Assembly: GCF_036116635.1 (NCBI RefSeq) | Contig: NZ_CP107995.1 | Location: forward strand, 1,612,001-1,676,000 | Direction of reading: 5' to 3' | Source: Amycolatopsis sp. NBC_00345 | GTDB lineage: Bacteria > Actinomycetota > Actinomycetes > Mycobacteriales > Pseudonocardiaceae | Length of the DNA stretch: 64,000 nucleotides | Part shown: positions 17,844 to 26,345 of the stretch, piece after piece | Numbering within the stretch: the first letter of the stretch is position 1 | Layout of the letters: every line of letters starts with the position of its first letter | The notes under the pieces: generated by a model | What the model was told of the DNA's origin: nothing | The model's input: the letters and a program-made list of their open reading frames with translations, nothing else | The model's database searches: none | Translations under genes and position numbers: made by a program

Positions 17844-18332
17844 CTACTCGCGGGGGATCTTCGCCTGACTGGGCCCCCTCGCGACGTCGGCGAGCAGGTT
17901 GGCGTTGCCGGTCTGATGGACCGGGGTCAGCTTCGCGGCGACAAGCCGCCAGCCGTCGTCGGTGCGGCGCAGGCGGTGCTCACCCCGTCCGTAGAGCACC
18001 CAAGTGTTGACGCCGGGGTCATCGCCGAGAGCCGGGTGGTGGTGCAACGCCTGCTCGTAGAAGGCGACGACGGCCTCGTCGCCGTCAACGGTGATCACTT
18101 CATTGCTGATCATGTGCTGGGTGAGGTGCACGGGGCCGAGTAACTCGCGGGCGGAGCGAAGCATGTCGTCGGCGGCGACGCTGCCGGCGCTGTCGTCGTT
18201 GACTCCGCCGAAATCGACCTCGACGCGGTCGGCGTGCAGGCGCCGGTAGGTGTCCCAGTCTCGGGCGTCGGCCGAGGAGAAGTAGGCGTGGACGATGTTG
18301 AGCACGTCGTGCGCGGCATTCGGCTGGTTCAT
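17844..18332 (-). CDS. SnoaL/NTF2-like protein, TetR-controlled
   Basis: A 162-residue cytoplasmic NTF2-fold protein (NIVHAYFSSADARDWDTYRRLHADRVEVDFGG...; GRGEHRLRRTDDGWRLVAAKL). It belongs to the SnoaL-like group that includes small isomerases, cyclases and dehydratases, but no reaction can be assigned. The ATG at 18332 follows CGGAG by 5 bases. It is divergent from a TetR gene across two palindromic operators and is almost certainly the repressed target. Confidence 0.85.
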   Translation of the reverse strand: MNQPNAAHDVLNIVHAYFSSADARDWDTYRRLHADRVEVDFGGVNDDSAGSVAADDMLRSARELLGPVHLTQHMISNEVITVDGDEAVVAFYEQALHHHPALGDDPGVNTWVLYGRGEHRLRRTDDGWRLVAAKLTPVHQTGNANLLADVARGPSQAKIPRE

Positions 18333-18344
18333 CGGTACTCCGAT

Positions 18345-18396
18345 CCGGAAATCTGTTTCCGGTTGCACTATACTGGCAGGCGGAAAGAAGTTTCCG
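18345..18396. promoter_or_regulatory. Paired TetR operators in the divergent NTF2/TetR promoter
   Basis: Two copies of the palindrome CGGAAA-N4-TTTCCG lie at 18346-18361 and 18381-18396, with centres 35 bases apart. The first extends to CCGGAAATCTGTTTCCGG. Between them is TATACT (18369-18374, plus) overlapping TATAGT (18372-18367, minus), which could be back-to-back -10 elements. This is the arrangement expected for a TetR repressor controlling itself and the divergent gene. Confidence 0.8.
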
Positions 18397-18471
18397 GTTG
18401 ATGTCGTCGACGTCACCGGTGCGAAGGGAACTGACACTGAGCATCGAACGAGCGAACCCGGGGGCCGGCCA

Positions 18472-19146
18472 GTGACCGCCGAGCCGACCGGCGTGACCCG
18501 AGGGTCCCGGCGGCTGCGCGCCGACGCCGAGGCCAATCTCGACCGTGTCCTGCGCGCGGCCGAGGACGTGTTCTCCGAGCACGGCATCGAAGCCAGCATC
18601 GAACTCGTCGCCCAGCGTGCCGGTGTCGGCCTCGGCACGATCTACCGCCGTTTCGCGAACAAGGACGCGCTGATCGCGGACCTGGTCAACCGGCTGCTCG
18701 CCGACGTCGTCGCCGTGGGCGAGCGTCATCTGTCCGACCCGGACGGCACCGGCATGGTCAACTACCTGGTCGAGGTTTCCGGCCTGCTGGCCACCAGCCG
18801 CGGCGCCGTCGCGCGGTTGTGGAGCGACCCGTCCAGCAAGGAGCTGGTCGCACGCTCGCGCCGGGTCCAGCAGCAACTCGTCGACGAGGCCCAACGCCAC
18901 GGCGTGGCCCGCGCGGACCTGGCCGGTGAGGACCTGGCTGTCGCGCTGTGGGCGATCCACGGCATCCTCGACGTCACCCGCGGCCTGCCCGTCAACGCCT
19001 GGCGCCGTCACCTGGACTTCGTCGTGGCCGGCCTCACCGGCCAGCCGATCACCGCACCGTATCCGGCCCTGAGCGCCAGGAGGATGACGCAGGTCATCCG
19101 GTCCAGCCCGTCGGCCCGCCTGGACAACCGCCCGGGGTCCCGGTGA
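18472..19146 (+). CDS. TetR/AcrR-family repressor
   Basis: A 224-residue repressor. The N-terminal helix-turn-helix reads VFSEHGIEASIELVAQRAGVGLGTIYRRFANKDALIADLV (given here as one motif region, residues ~29-67), followed by a helical ligand-binding domain. The GTG at 18472 has GGGGG a few bases upstream. It is divergent from the NTF2-like gene, and two matching palindromes lie in the gap, so self-control and control of that neighbour are likely. The ligand is unknown. Confidence 0.9.
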   Translation: MTAEPTGVTRGSRRLRADAEANLDRVLRAAEDVFSEHGIEASIELVAQRAGVGLGTIYRRFANKDALIADLVNRLLADVVAVGERHLSDPDGTGMVNYLVEVSGLLATSRGAVARLWSDPSSKELVARSRRVQQQLVDEAQRHGVARADLAGEDLAVALWAIHGILDVTRGLPVNAWRRHLDFVVAGLTGQPITAPYPALSARRMTQVIRSSPSARLDNRPGSR

Positions 19147-19149
19147 CGA

Positions 19150-19361
19150 CGTCGCCGTCCTCGCGGCCCTCGGCCAGGTACCTGTCCCGCATCCGCTGGT
19201 CCGAAAGCGACATCTGCCAGAAGACCAGCAGCACCCGGCCGGCCGTGATGCGCTCGGCGTCTATCGGCATCGAGGACACGCACAGCTCGCGCATCATGTT
19301 CAGCGCGCGCTCGTAGGTGGCCTCGATGGCTTCCTTGCTGGGGAAGTACAGCTTGAGGGCA
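19150..19361 (-). pseudogene. Truncated TetR regulator remnant
   Basis: A minus-strand frame begins abruptly with LKLYFPSKEAIEATYERALNM, the end of a TetR helix-turn-helix, and continues with a helical segment (GRVLLVFWQMSLSDQRMRDRYL). There is no start and no first half of the DNA-binding domain. It ends in low-complexity sequence overlapping the intact TetR gene. The break coincides with the amidohydrolase stop, so a deletion probably fused the two genes. Confidence 0.6.
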
Positions 19362-19364
19362 CGG

Positions 19365-20975
19365 TCAGTGCCGGAACACGCGCCGCCCCGCGAACCAGGT
19401 CTCCGTGACCTGTGTGCCGGCCACGTCGGCGGTCCGGAACGGGTCCCGGTCGAGCACCGCGAAGTCGGCCGAACGGCCTGGGGCCAGTGTCCCGGTGACG
19501 TCGTCGAGGCCGCACGCGCGGGCCCCGCCGAGGGTGAACGCCTCGATCGCCTCGGCCAGGGTGATCGCCTGTTCCGGCCATAGCGCACCCGGCCGCCGGC
19601 CGTACGGGTCCTGGCGCGTGACCAGGCCCGCGATGCCCTCCCAGGCGTTCGGCGACTCGCTGACCGGCCAGTCCGAACCGCCGGCGAGCAGCGCGCCGCT
19701 GTCCAGCAGCGCGCGGTTCGGCTGCATCCGCGCGGCCCGCTCCGGCGGCAGCACCCCGGCGATGGCCTCCGGGATGACGCCGGGCACCCACAGGAACGGC
19801 GAGATGTCCGCGGCGACGTCGAGCGCGGCGAAGCGCGCCAGGTCGTCCGGGTGCACGAACTGGCCGTGCGCCACCTGGAATCGTGCCGCCGTGTGCCCCT
19901 CGGCGCGCAGCTTCTCGACGGCGTCGAGCAGCAACCGGACCGACGCGTCGCCGGTGCAGTGGACCTTGGCCGAGAACCCGGCCGTCGCCGCCGTGCGCAG
20001 CCAGTCCGTCAGCTCCTCACCGGACATCGTTGTGGCGCCGTGGAAATCGTGGCCGTGGACCGCGTCGGGCCGGTACGGCTCGAGGAACGCGGCCGTGCGC
20101 GTCGGCGGGACCCCGTCGAGGAAGATCTTCACGAAGTCGGGCCGGTGGTGCTCGGTGCGATAGCGCCCGGCCAGCTCCAGCAGCGGCGCGCCGACCGGGT
20201 CGAACCCGAAGATCGGGTCGTTCACCAGCAGCGACGACACCGCCCAGGCGTCGAGTTCGCCCGCGTCGTCCAGGGATTTCAGCGCGCCGAGGATGTCGGT
20301 GGAGACCCCCGCGTCCTGGAACGCGGTGACGCCGTGGGCGTGCAGGATCTCGATCGCCCGCCGCGAGGCCCGGCGATGCTGGTCCTCGGTGAGCCCGCCG
20401 GTCACCCGCTCGACGAGCACGCCCGCGGCTTCGAGCAGCAGGCCGCTGGGCTCGCCGCCGTCCCGGACGATCACCCCACCCGGCGGATCCGGCGTCGCCG
20501 CGGTGATCCCGGCCAGCTCCAAAGCCCGGCTGCTCACCCAACGGTTGTGATGGCTGTCGTCGGTCAGCGCGACCGGGCGCCCGCCCGCGGCTTTGTCGAG
20601 TGCGCGGCGCGCCGAAGCGGTCGACAGCTTCGCCACGAGGGTGGACGGCCAGGCACCGCCGGTCAGCCACTCGTCCGGGCCGAGCTCGCCGGCCCGTGCG
20701 CGGACGGCGGCGAGGATGCCGTCGAAGCCCGCGTCCGCGCCCAAGGAGAGTTCGAACAGCTCCGCGCGCCCGGCCATGGCATGGTGGTTGTGCACGTCCA
20801 CCAGCCCGGGCAGGACAAACGCCCCGTCCAGGTCGAGCACCTCGGTCTTCGGCCCGCGCTCGACGTCTTCGAGGGCGAGGATCTTCCCGTCGGCGACGGC
20901 GATCGAGGACGCCCACGGCCGCGCGTTGTCCACTGTGTACACCACGGCGTTGGTGATGACCAGGTCGGCGCTCAC
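19365..20975 (-). CDS. Amidohydrolase family 3 (YtcJ-like)
   Basis: A 536-residue metal-dependent amidohydrolase. It has the N-terminal beta domain, the metal motif VDVHNHH, a later VHCTGDAS and AHGQFVHPDD, and the C-terminal GGSDWPVSESPN with the catalytic Asp. It fits the YtcJ/exoenzyme regulatory group that hydrolyses amides of unclear nature. The GTG at 20975 overlaps the MoaF stop (GTGA), so it is co-transcribed with MoaF and the copper amine oxidase. A role in releasing amine substrates from N-acyl forms is plausible but speculative. Confidence 0.88.
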   Translation of the reverse strand: MSADLVITNAVVYTVDNARPWASSIAVADGKILALEDVERGPKTEVLDLDGAFVLPGLVDVHNHHAMAGRAELFELSLGADAGFDGILAAVRARAGELGPDEWLTGGAWPSTLVAKLSTASARRALDKAAGGRPVALTDDSHHNRWVSSRALELAGITAATPDPPGGVIVRDGGEPSGLLLEAAGVLVERVTGGLTEDQHRRASRRAIEILHAHGVTAFQDAGVSTDILGALKSLDDAGELDAWAVSSLLVNDPIFGFDPVGAPLLELAGRYRTEHHRPDFVKIFLDGVPPTRTAAFLEPYRPDAVHGHDFHGATTMSGEELTDWLRTAATAGFSAKVHCTGDASVRLLLDAVEKLRAEGHTAARFQVAHGQFVHPDDLARFAALDVAADISPFLWVPGVIPEAIAGVLPPERAARMQPNRALLDSGALLAGGSDWPVSESPNAWEGIAGLVTRQDPYGRRPGALWPEQAITLAEAIEAFTLGGARACGLDDVTGTLAPGRSADFAVLDRDPFRTADVAGTQVTETWFAGRRVFRH

Positions 20976-21751
20976 GACTGCGCCGGGTCCAGGCCGTCGG
21001 GGTGCACGGTGGTGCTCAGCAGCCGCCCGTGCGCGCCGAAGGTGAAGTGCGTCGGCTGCTCCCCGGTGGCGTCGAGTCCGAAGAGGACACCGTGGGAGCG
21101 CAGGTGGCGCGCGTCGCGGTGGTCGGCGATCGTCACCGATGCGCACGGGATCACCTTCTCCCGCCAGGTGAAGACGTGGATGCCGGGCCGGACCAGGTAG
21201 ACGGTGTTCTCGTCGGTGTCGGCCAGCCCGCGCTCGGGCCCGGCCAGGCACTGCCAGGTGTACCAGTGCGGGCTCAGGTAAACGTGCTCGTAAGCGTGCT
21301 CTGCGCTGTACACCCACACGACCCGGCGCCCGATCAGCGCGGTGCTCGGCGCCATCGGCTCACCACGGGCCTCGACGCCGTCGAGGGTCGCGGGCCGGAA
21401 CTCCTGGGTGACGCGCGGCGTGCCGTCGTCACCGATCCGCGTGGTGACGACCAGCGCGCGGCCGTCGCGCACGTCGAGGACCAGCGAGACGGCTTCGCGC
21501 GGGTTCGCCGCCGGGTGGAACTGGACGTAGTAGAGACCGTCGTCGACGAGGAACGTTTCGCATGGGTCTTCGGTGCCGTCCCACTCGACGCGGGTGCCGG
21601 TGAACCGGGCCGTGTGGTCCGGCCCGTTCCCGTCGTCGTGCAGCACGAAAACGCCGCCGTGCAGATCGCCGACCACGGGGGCCTTGTTCGCGTCGAACCC
21701 CGGGGCCAGCCCGTCGAGCGGGAGCCAGGTGGAGGTGTCGGAGAGGGTCAT
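20972..21751 (-). CDS. moaF: MoaF-family protein, copy 1
   Basis: A 259-residue MoaF-like protein with two similar halves, predicted to be calycin/lipocalin-like. Recognisable segments are the N-half HDDGNGPDHTARFTGTRVEW and the C-half RRVVWVYSAEHAYEHVYLSP with WYTWQCLAGPERGLADTD. MoaF was named from the Klebsiella monoamine regulon and has no established activity. Here it lies between a copper amine oxidase (7 bases upstream) and an amidohydrolase (overlapping), which supports a link to amine catabolism rather than molybdopterin. A paralogue lies at 37271-38038. Confidence 0.82.
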   Translation of the reverse strand: MTLSDTSTWLPLDGLAPGFDANKAPVVGDLHGGVFVLHDDGNGPDHTARFTGTRVEWDGTEDPCETFLVDDGLYYVQFHPAANPREAVSLVLDVRDGRALVVTTRIGDDGTPRVTQEFRPATLDGVEARGEPMAPSTALIGRRVVWVYSAEHAYEHVYLSPHWYTWQCLAGPERGLADTDENTVYLVRPGIHVFTWREKVIPCASVTIADHRDARHLRSHGVLFGLDATGEQPTHFTFGAHGRLLSTTVHPDGLDPAQS

Positions 21752-21758
21752 CGCTTCC

Positions 21759-23639
21759 TCAGTGTTCGCAGGTGGGTTCGCAGGTGGGTCCGGCGCCGGA
21801 CGGCAGGTCGAGGGCGGGGTTGCGGTCGCAGAATCCGTACGGCCGCAACAGGAATCCGGACTTGTCGACCGGCATCACCGGCCAGTCCTCGGGCCGCGGC
21901 ACGTGGGTCGGGCCGAACACGTGCCACAGCACGAGGTCGGTGTCGGTCAGGTCGCGGTTCGCGGCGGTCCAGGCGGGCAGGCCCGCGCCACCGGGATGGG
22001 CGCCGGGCCGCTCGCCCGCGGGGAACCGCTCGTCTTCGCGGTAGGGCGTCGCCCACAGGTGCTGCGTCGCGAAGGTGGCCCGAGCGTGTACGGACGCTTC
22101 GGGCTGGGCCATCAGCGTCGCCGACGGGCGCGGCACGAGCTGGTACGCCGTCGGCTTGCCGAGCCGGTTGGTGCGTTCGGAACTGCGGATCTCCCAGACG
22201 CGGGCGCGGGCGGGGTCGGCCCGGCGCCTGGCGTCGTGCTCGGTCCGCAACGGCGTGCTGCGCCAGGTGAACGCGTTGCCGTACGGGTTATCCGGGCCGG
22301 TCGGCACACCGGCGACGTCGACCTCGTGCAGGCTGGTGCGCTCGCCGTCGACCTCGACGTCGAGCCGGGCGCAGAACAGGTGCTGGTGCACCGGCGCGAA
22401 GAGCCCGGGCGCGATTTCGCTGGCGTGCGGCTGTTCCCGTCCGGGCGTCCCGGCGCCGCAGAAGACGATGCCGGTGGCCTTCGCCTCGAACTCGATCGTG
22501 CCGTCCAGGTAGAAGTACCAGTAATGGCCGTAGTCGTAGTTGCCGATGGTGGACAGCGACGAGACGACCAGCCGCCGCGAGCGGCGCACCTCGGGGTTCC
22601 CGTCGAGACCGGTGTGCTTCCAGAGGATCCCGTCGTCCTCCTCGTGCAGGCAGACCGCCCGCGGGATCTCCACCGGCTCGCCGTGGTCGTCGGCGACCCA
22701 GGCCGGGAAGTAGTGGATGACGCCCAGGCAGTCGCAGCCCAGCCGGAGGTTGTTGCCGTTCTTGCCGAACTGATACTCGCCCGCGTCGAAGTAGCTGATC
22801 CAGAACCGGCCGGGCGCGACGTCGCCGTACGGGACGACCATCTCGGGGACCGACGCCCGGTACAGGACCGGCCGGTCCTGGAAGCTCACCTGGTGCAGGG
22901 TCAAGCCTTCCCGGGTGTTGAAGCCGACGCGCAGCCGCCAGCCCTCCCAGCCGACCTCGGCGCCGTCGACGGTGAAGCTCGGCCCCTCGGGCTGGGTGAT
23001 CTCGATCGGCTTCAGCGAAGTCCGCGCGGGCTCGCCGGTGTAACGGCCGTGCTCGGGCGGGACCGGGACGTCACCCTCGTCCTCGACGCGCAGCACCTGC
23101 CGCGTGGTCAGGTCGAGGTGCACGACGAGGCCCTCGACCGGGTGCGCCCACGGGCTGTCGCCGTTGTCCTCGCGCAGGAAGGTCAGGGTGCGGATCACGC
23201 GGCCGGTCTCGTCGGGGCGCCCGAAGTGACCGGGCGCCAGCGGCGCGCAGAAGGCGTGCTCGACGCGGTCGGCGAGGCCGCGCCGTTCCATCGCGGCCTG
23301 CCACCGCGTGGACTCCTTGGTGAGCTTCTCGGCGAGCTCGTACTCCTCGAACAGGTACGACGGCTGCCCTTCGGCCTCCGCCCAGTCGTCCCACGACACC
23401 AGCTCGTGGCCGGTCACCGAGACGACGGCCTCACCGGCGCGCCCGGTGGCGGTGTCCAGCAGCGTGTAGCGGATGCGCCGGTCGGGCGTGCCAGTGCGGA
23501 CGTCCGCTTTCGCCGGTTCGACCGGCAGCACCTGCGGGAACCGGATCGGGCCGCCGGCCAGGCCGGCTTCGGCGAGGACCGCGCGCCCGGCGGACAGTTC
23601 GGCGGCGGTCAGCGGGTCGAGGGGGTGCGGTTCGCTCAC
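21759..23639 (-). CDS. Copper-containing primary amine oxidase (tyramine oxidase-like)
   Basis: A 626-residue TPQ amine oxidase. The cofactor-forming tyrosine is Tyr368 in T-I-G-N-Y-D-Y, matching the consensus T-x-x-N-Y-[DE]-Y. The catalytic base is Asp285 (ISYFDAGEYQFG). Copper ligands include His418 and His420 (HQH), with a third His in the C-terminal WHVFGPTHVPRPEDWP region. It converts primary amines such as tyramine or phenethylamine to aldehyde, ammonia and H2O2. Length and the absence of a signal peptide fit cytoplasmic actinobacterial enzymes. The GTG at 23639 has a weak upstream site, so the start is slightly uncertain. Confidence 0.93.
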   Translation of the reverse strand: MSEPHPLDPLTAAELSAGRAVLAEAGLAGGPIRFPQVLPVEPAKADVRTGTPDRRIRYTLLDTATGRAGEAVVSVTGHELVSWDDWAEAEGQPSYLFEEYELAEKLTKESTRWQAAMERRGLADRVEHAFCAPLAPGHFGRPDETGRVIRTLTFLREDNGDSPWAHPVEGLVVHLDLTTRQVLRVEDEGDVPVPPEHGRYTGEPARTSLKPIEITQPEGPSFTVDGAEVGWEGWRLRVGFNTREGLTLHQVSFQDRPVLYRASVPEMVVPYGDVAPGRFWISYFDAGEYQFGKNGNNLRLGCDCLGVIHYFPAWVADDHGEPVEIPRAVCLHEEDDGILWKHTGLDGNPEVRRSRRLVVSSLSTIGNYDYGHYWYFYLDGTIEFEAKATGIVFCGAGTPGREQPHASEIAPGLFAPVHQHLFCARLDVEVDGERTSLHEVDVAGVPTGPDNPYGNAFTWRSTPLRTEHDARRRADPARARVWEIRSSERTNRLGKPTAYQLVPRPSATLMAQPEASVHARATFATQHLWATPYREDERFPAGERPGAHPGGAGLPAWTAANRDLTDTDLVLWHVFGPTHVPRPEDWPVMPVDKSGFLLRPYGFCDRNPALDLPSGAGPTCEPTCEH

Positions 23640-23753
23640 CCTGGGCAGTCTCGCTTGCCCGCCGCGGCCCGTGGAACCGCCCGTGCGGTCGCGGTCAACA
23701 ACGGTGCGCTCGCGGCCAACCGCGCGGCGGGCGCCCGCGGTCAGGATGGGCGC

Positions 23754-24470
23754 ATGCGAACGGATCTCGCCGGCCGGGCCGTGCTGGTCACCGGGGCGGC
23801 GTCGGGCATCGGGCTGGCGTGCGCGCGGGCGTTCCTCACCGAGGGCGCGCGCGTCGGGCTGGTCGACCGGGAGCCCCCGCCGGTGCTCGAAGGCGACGTC
23901 GTCGCGGTCCGCGCGGACGTGACCGACGAGCCCGGGCTGGCCGCCGCGGTCGACGCCGTGGCCCGGCAGTTCGGCGGGCTCGACGTCGTGGTCGGCTGCG
24001 CCGGGGTCTCCGGCCCGGTCGGCAAGCCGCTGGCCGGGACCACGGCCGCCGAGGTGGCCGCGGTGCTCGCGGTCAACGTCACCGGGCAGTTCCTGCTGGT
24101 CAAGCACGCGCTGCCGTGGCTGGCCGAGGGCGGCGCGGTGGTGCTGCTGGGCAGTGACTCGGCGTTCACGGCCGCCCCGGGCATGGCGCCGTACTGTGCG
24201 TCCAAGGGCGCGGTGGTGGCGCTGACCCGGGCGCTGGCGGTCGAGCTGCCGGGGGTGCGGGTCAACTGCGTGTGCCCGTCGGTGGTGGACACGCCGATGG
24301 CGCGCGCGGACCTCGGCGCGGTGCTCGATTCGCCCGCGTTCCCGGTGCAGTCGGCCGACGACGTCGCCCGGCAGGTGCTGTTCCTCGCGTCCCCGGCTTC
24401 GCGGCCGGTCAACGGCCAGGCCCTGCTCGCCGACTTCGGGATGTCCGGCCGTTCGGCGTTTCCCGCTTAG
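23754..24470 (+). CDS. Short-chain dehydrogenase/reductase
   Basis: A 238-residue classical SDR. It has the cofactor motif TGAASGIG, VVGCAGVSG after beta-4, the catalytic Ser in LLGSDSA, and YCASKGA (Tyr-x-x-x-Lys). An acidic residue after beta-2 (LVDRE) suggests NAD preference. It starts at the ATG at 23754, divergent from the amine oxidase across 114 bases and 22 bases before a second SDR. The substrate is unknown; beta-hydroxylated arylethylamines or their aldehydes/alcohols are candidates from context. Confidence 0.9.
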   Translation: MRTDLAGRAVLVTGAASGIGLACARAFLTEGARVGLVDREPPPVLEGDVVAVRADVTDEPGLAAAVDAVARQFGGLDVVVGCAGVSGPVGKPLAGTTAAEVAAVLAVNVTGQFLLVKHALPWLAEGGAVVLLGSDSAFTAAPGMAPYCASKGAVVALTRALAVELPGVRVNCVCPSVVDTPMARADLGAVLDSPAFPVQSADDVARQVLFLASPASRPVNGQALLADFGMSGRSAFPA

Positions 24471-24492
24471 TTTTTCCAGGAGAGGATCCACA

Positions 24493-25293
24493 GTGGACAC
24501 AACCAGCCCGGTCGTCGCGATCACCGGCGGTGGCACCGGAATCGGCGCCGCCGTCGCCCGCCGCTACGCGAGCGACGGCGCCCAGGTGGTCGTGCTGGGG
24601 CGGCGGCGCGAGCCACTGGAGAAGGTGGCCGCGGAGACCGGCGCGCACGTCATCACCGCCGACGCGAGTTCCCGCGAGGACGCGGAGAACGCCGTCGCCG
24701 AGATCATCACCCGGTTCGGCCGGCTCGACGTCGTCGTCGCCAACGCGGGCGGCCACGGGCTTTCGTCGGTGACCGACACCGGTGACGAGGAATGGGAACT
24801 CGCGCTGCGGTCGAACCTGTCGAGCGCGTTCGTGTTCTGCCGGACCGCGCTGCCGTCGCTGGTCGAGACGGGCGGGCAGGTCGTGGTGGTGTCGTCGCTG
24901 GCCGGGCTGTTCGCCGGGCCGAACGTGGCCGGCTACACCGTGGCCAAGCACGCGCTGATCGGCCTGACCCGCTCGATCGCCCGCGACTACGGCCCACGCG
25001 GCGTGCGCGCGAACGCGGTCTGCCCCGGCTGGGTCCGCACCCCGATGGCCGACGCGGAAATGGACCAGTTCGCCGCGGCGGCGGGCTTCACCGGCGGCCA
25101 CGACGAGGGCTACCGCCGCGTGACGGCCGAGGTCCCGCTGCGCCGCCCGGCCGAGCCCGCGGAGATCGCGTCGATCGTCCGGTTCCTGGGCTCGGCCGAG
25201 TCCTCGTACATCACCGGCGCGGTCCTGGTCGCCGACGGCGGCGCCCACGCGGTGGACCTGCCGACGCTGGCGTTCGAACGCGCCGGCCTGTGA
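24493..25293 (+). CDS. Short-chain dehydrogenase/reductase
   Basis: A 266-residue classical SDR with TGGGTGIG, the cofactor-selecting VLGRRRE (Arg-rich, suggesting NADP), VVANAGG, VVVVSSLAG, YTVAKHA (Tyr/Lys) and CPGWVRTPM. The GTG at 24493 follows AGGAGAGG by 7 bases. It forms a two-gene unit with the preceding SDR. Different predicted cofactor preferences in adjacent SDRs suggest successive or opposing redox steps. Confidence 0.9.
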   Translation: MDTTSPVVAITGGGTGIGAAVARRYASDGAQVVVLGRRREPLEKVAAETGAHVITADASSREDAENAVAEIITRFGRLDVVVANAGGHGLSSVTDTGDEEWELALRSNLSSAFVFCRTALPSLVETGGQVVVVSSLAGLFAGPNVAGYTVAKHALIGLTRSIARDYGPRGVRANAVCPGWVRTPMADAEMDQFAAAAGFTGGHDEGYRRVTAEVPLRRPAEPAEIASIVRFLGSAESSYITGAVLVADGGAHAVDLPTLAFERAGL

Positions 25294-25323
25294 CGCTCCG
25301 GGGGCGTGACGTACTTCCCCTGG

Positions 25324-25656
25324 CTAGACCAGCTGCACCCGGCGGTCCAGGACGGCCGAATGGATGCCGACGGACGTTTCCCGCAGGTAGGCCGTCCGCA
25401 GTTCGTGCGCCTTCCGGTACTCCTCGGTCGCGAGGGCTTCGCGCATCTTCTCCTCCGACTCGAAGCCGATCCGCACGATGGCGTCGATCGGCTCCTCCTG
25501 CCCGTCGGTCACGAGGTCCGTCAGGTAGTACTGCACGTACTCCTTGACCTGGGGGAGGGCCACATAGGTCGGCCCGTACTCCCGTTCCATGAAACGGCGG
25601 AAGTCCTCGGTGGAGACCTCGGGGCGCTTCCGGATCACCGTCATCAGTCGCAGCAT
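25324..25656 (-). CDS. EthD-domain dimeric alpha-beta barrel protein
   Basis: A 110-residue protein (LRLMTVIRKRPEVSTEDFRRFMEREYGPTYVALP...; IVRIGFESEEKMREAL) with the ferredoxin-like EthD/stress-responsive barrel pattern. Such proteins are small mono-oxygenases, cyclases or accessory factors. The ATG at 25656 has AAGGCGG about 7 bases upstream. It is divergent from a TetR gene with strong operators in the gap and is likely that regulator's target. Confidence 0.78.
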   Translation of the reverse strand: MLRLMTVIRKRPEVSTEDFRRFMEREYGPTYVALPQVKEYVQYYLTDLVTDGQEEPIDAIVRIGFESEEKMREALATEEYRKAHELRTAYLRETSVGIHSAVLDRRVQLV

Positions 25657-25686
25657 GCCGCTACCGCCTTCCTGAACACGCCTTCC

Positions 25687-25727
25687 TGAACACCTGTTCA
25701 TTGCACGCTATCATGAACAGGTGTTCA
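25687..25727. promoter_or_regulatory. Double TetR operator overlapping the regulator's start
   Basis: A perfect inverted repeat has 15-base arms, TGAACACCTGTTCAT (25687-25701) and ATGAACAGGTGTTCA (25713-25727), separated by 11 bases. Each arm is itself a palindrome, TGAACA-N2-TGTTCA, so there are two complete operators. An extra half-site (CCTGAACA) precedes them in a 14-base tandem repeat (CCTTCCTGAACACG/C). The right operator covers the GTG at 25721. Confidence 0.82.
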
Positions 25728-26332
25728 ATGGCTCGGTGACCAAAGTGGACAACCGGGACCTGCGCGCCGAGCTGGTGGCCGCCGCGATCGCCATGCTGGC
25801 GGAACCCCAGGCGGTGGCCGTTCCGTCGCTGCGCTCGATCGCCCGGACCTGCGGGGTGGCCCCTTCGGCCGTGTACTGGCATTTTCCCTCCGAGGCGGAC
25901 CTGCGCTCGGCGGTGCTCGACGCCGAATACGGCTCGCTGGTCGACGCGGTGGAGTCGGCCCTCGACGCCGCGGGCGAAGCCGACGACCAGCTGGTCGTCG
26001 CCGGTGACGCCTACATCGCCTGGGGCGCGGCCCACCCGGGTGCGTACCAGCTCTTGTTCGAGAGCGCCGACGCGCTGCCGGAGACCAGGGCCACGCACGG
26101 CCCCAGGCTCCAGGCGCGCATCGTGGAACTCGCCCGGCTCGTCGACCCGGCCGCGCCCTTCGCCGCCGCGCTCCTGCTGTGGTCGGCCTGGCACGGCGTC
26201 GTTTCCCTGCGGCTCCACAAAAGCGAATGGGACTGGGGGATGACCGCGCAGCAGGCCAACCGTCGGCTGATCCAAGCGTTACGAGCACCAGGGGGCGCCA
26301 ACGAGGGGCCAGGCCCTCGATCGTCGAGTTAG
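25721..26332 (+). CDS. TetR/AcrR-family regulator
   Basis: A 203-residue regulator with helix-turn-helix SLRSIARTCGVAPSAVYWHFPSEADLRSAVL and a TetR C-terminal domain (LVVAGDAYIAWGAAHPGAYQLLFESADALPE; WSAWHGVVSLRLHK). The GTG at 25721 lies inside the right operator and lacks a Shine-Dalgarno site, so the message may be leaderless. A GTG at 25736 is the alternative start. It probably represses itself and the divergent EthD gene. Confidence 0.85.
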   Translation: MFNGSVTKVDNRDLRAELVAAAIAMLAEPQAVAVPSLRSIARTCGVAPSAVYWHFPSEADLRSAVLDAEYGSLVDAVESALDAAGEADDQLVVAGDAYIAWGAAHPGAYQLLFESADALPETRATHGPRLQARIVELARLVDPAAPFAAALLLWSAWHGVVSLRLHKSEWDWGMTAQQANRRLIQALRAPGGANEGPGPRSSS

Positions 26333-26345
26333 ATCGAAGATCGAT

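Noticed and set aside
20972..21751. Molybdenum cofactor biosynthesis role for MoaF
   Set aside because: The name comes from the monoamine regulon; no molybdopterin genes are nearby and the neighbours are amine-catabolic.
21573..23753. N-terminal extension of the SDR gene across the amine oxidase
   Set aside because: The Rossmann fold begins at 23754; everything upstream is antisense to the amine oxidase.
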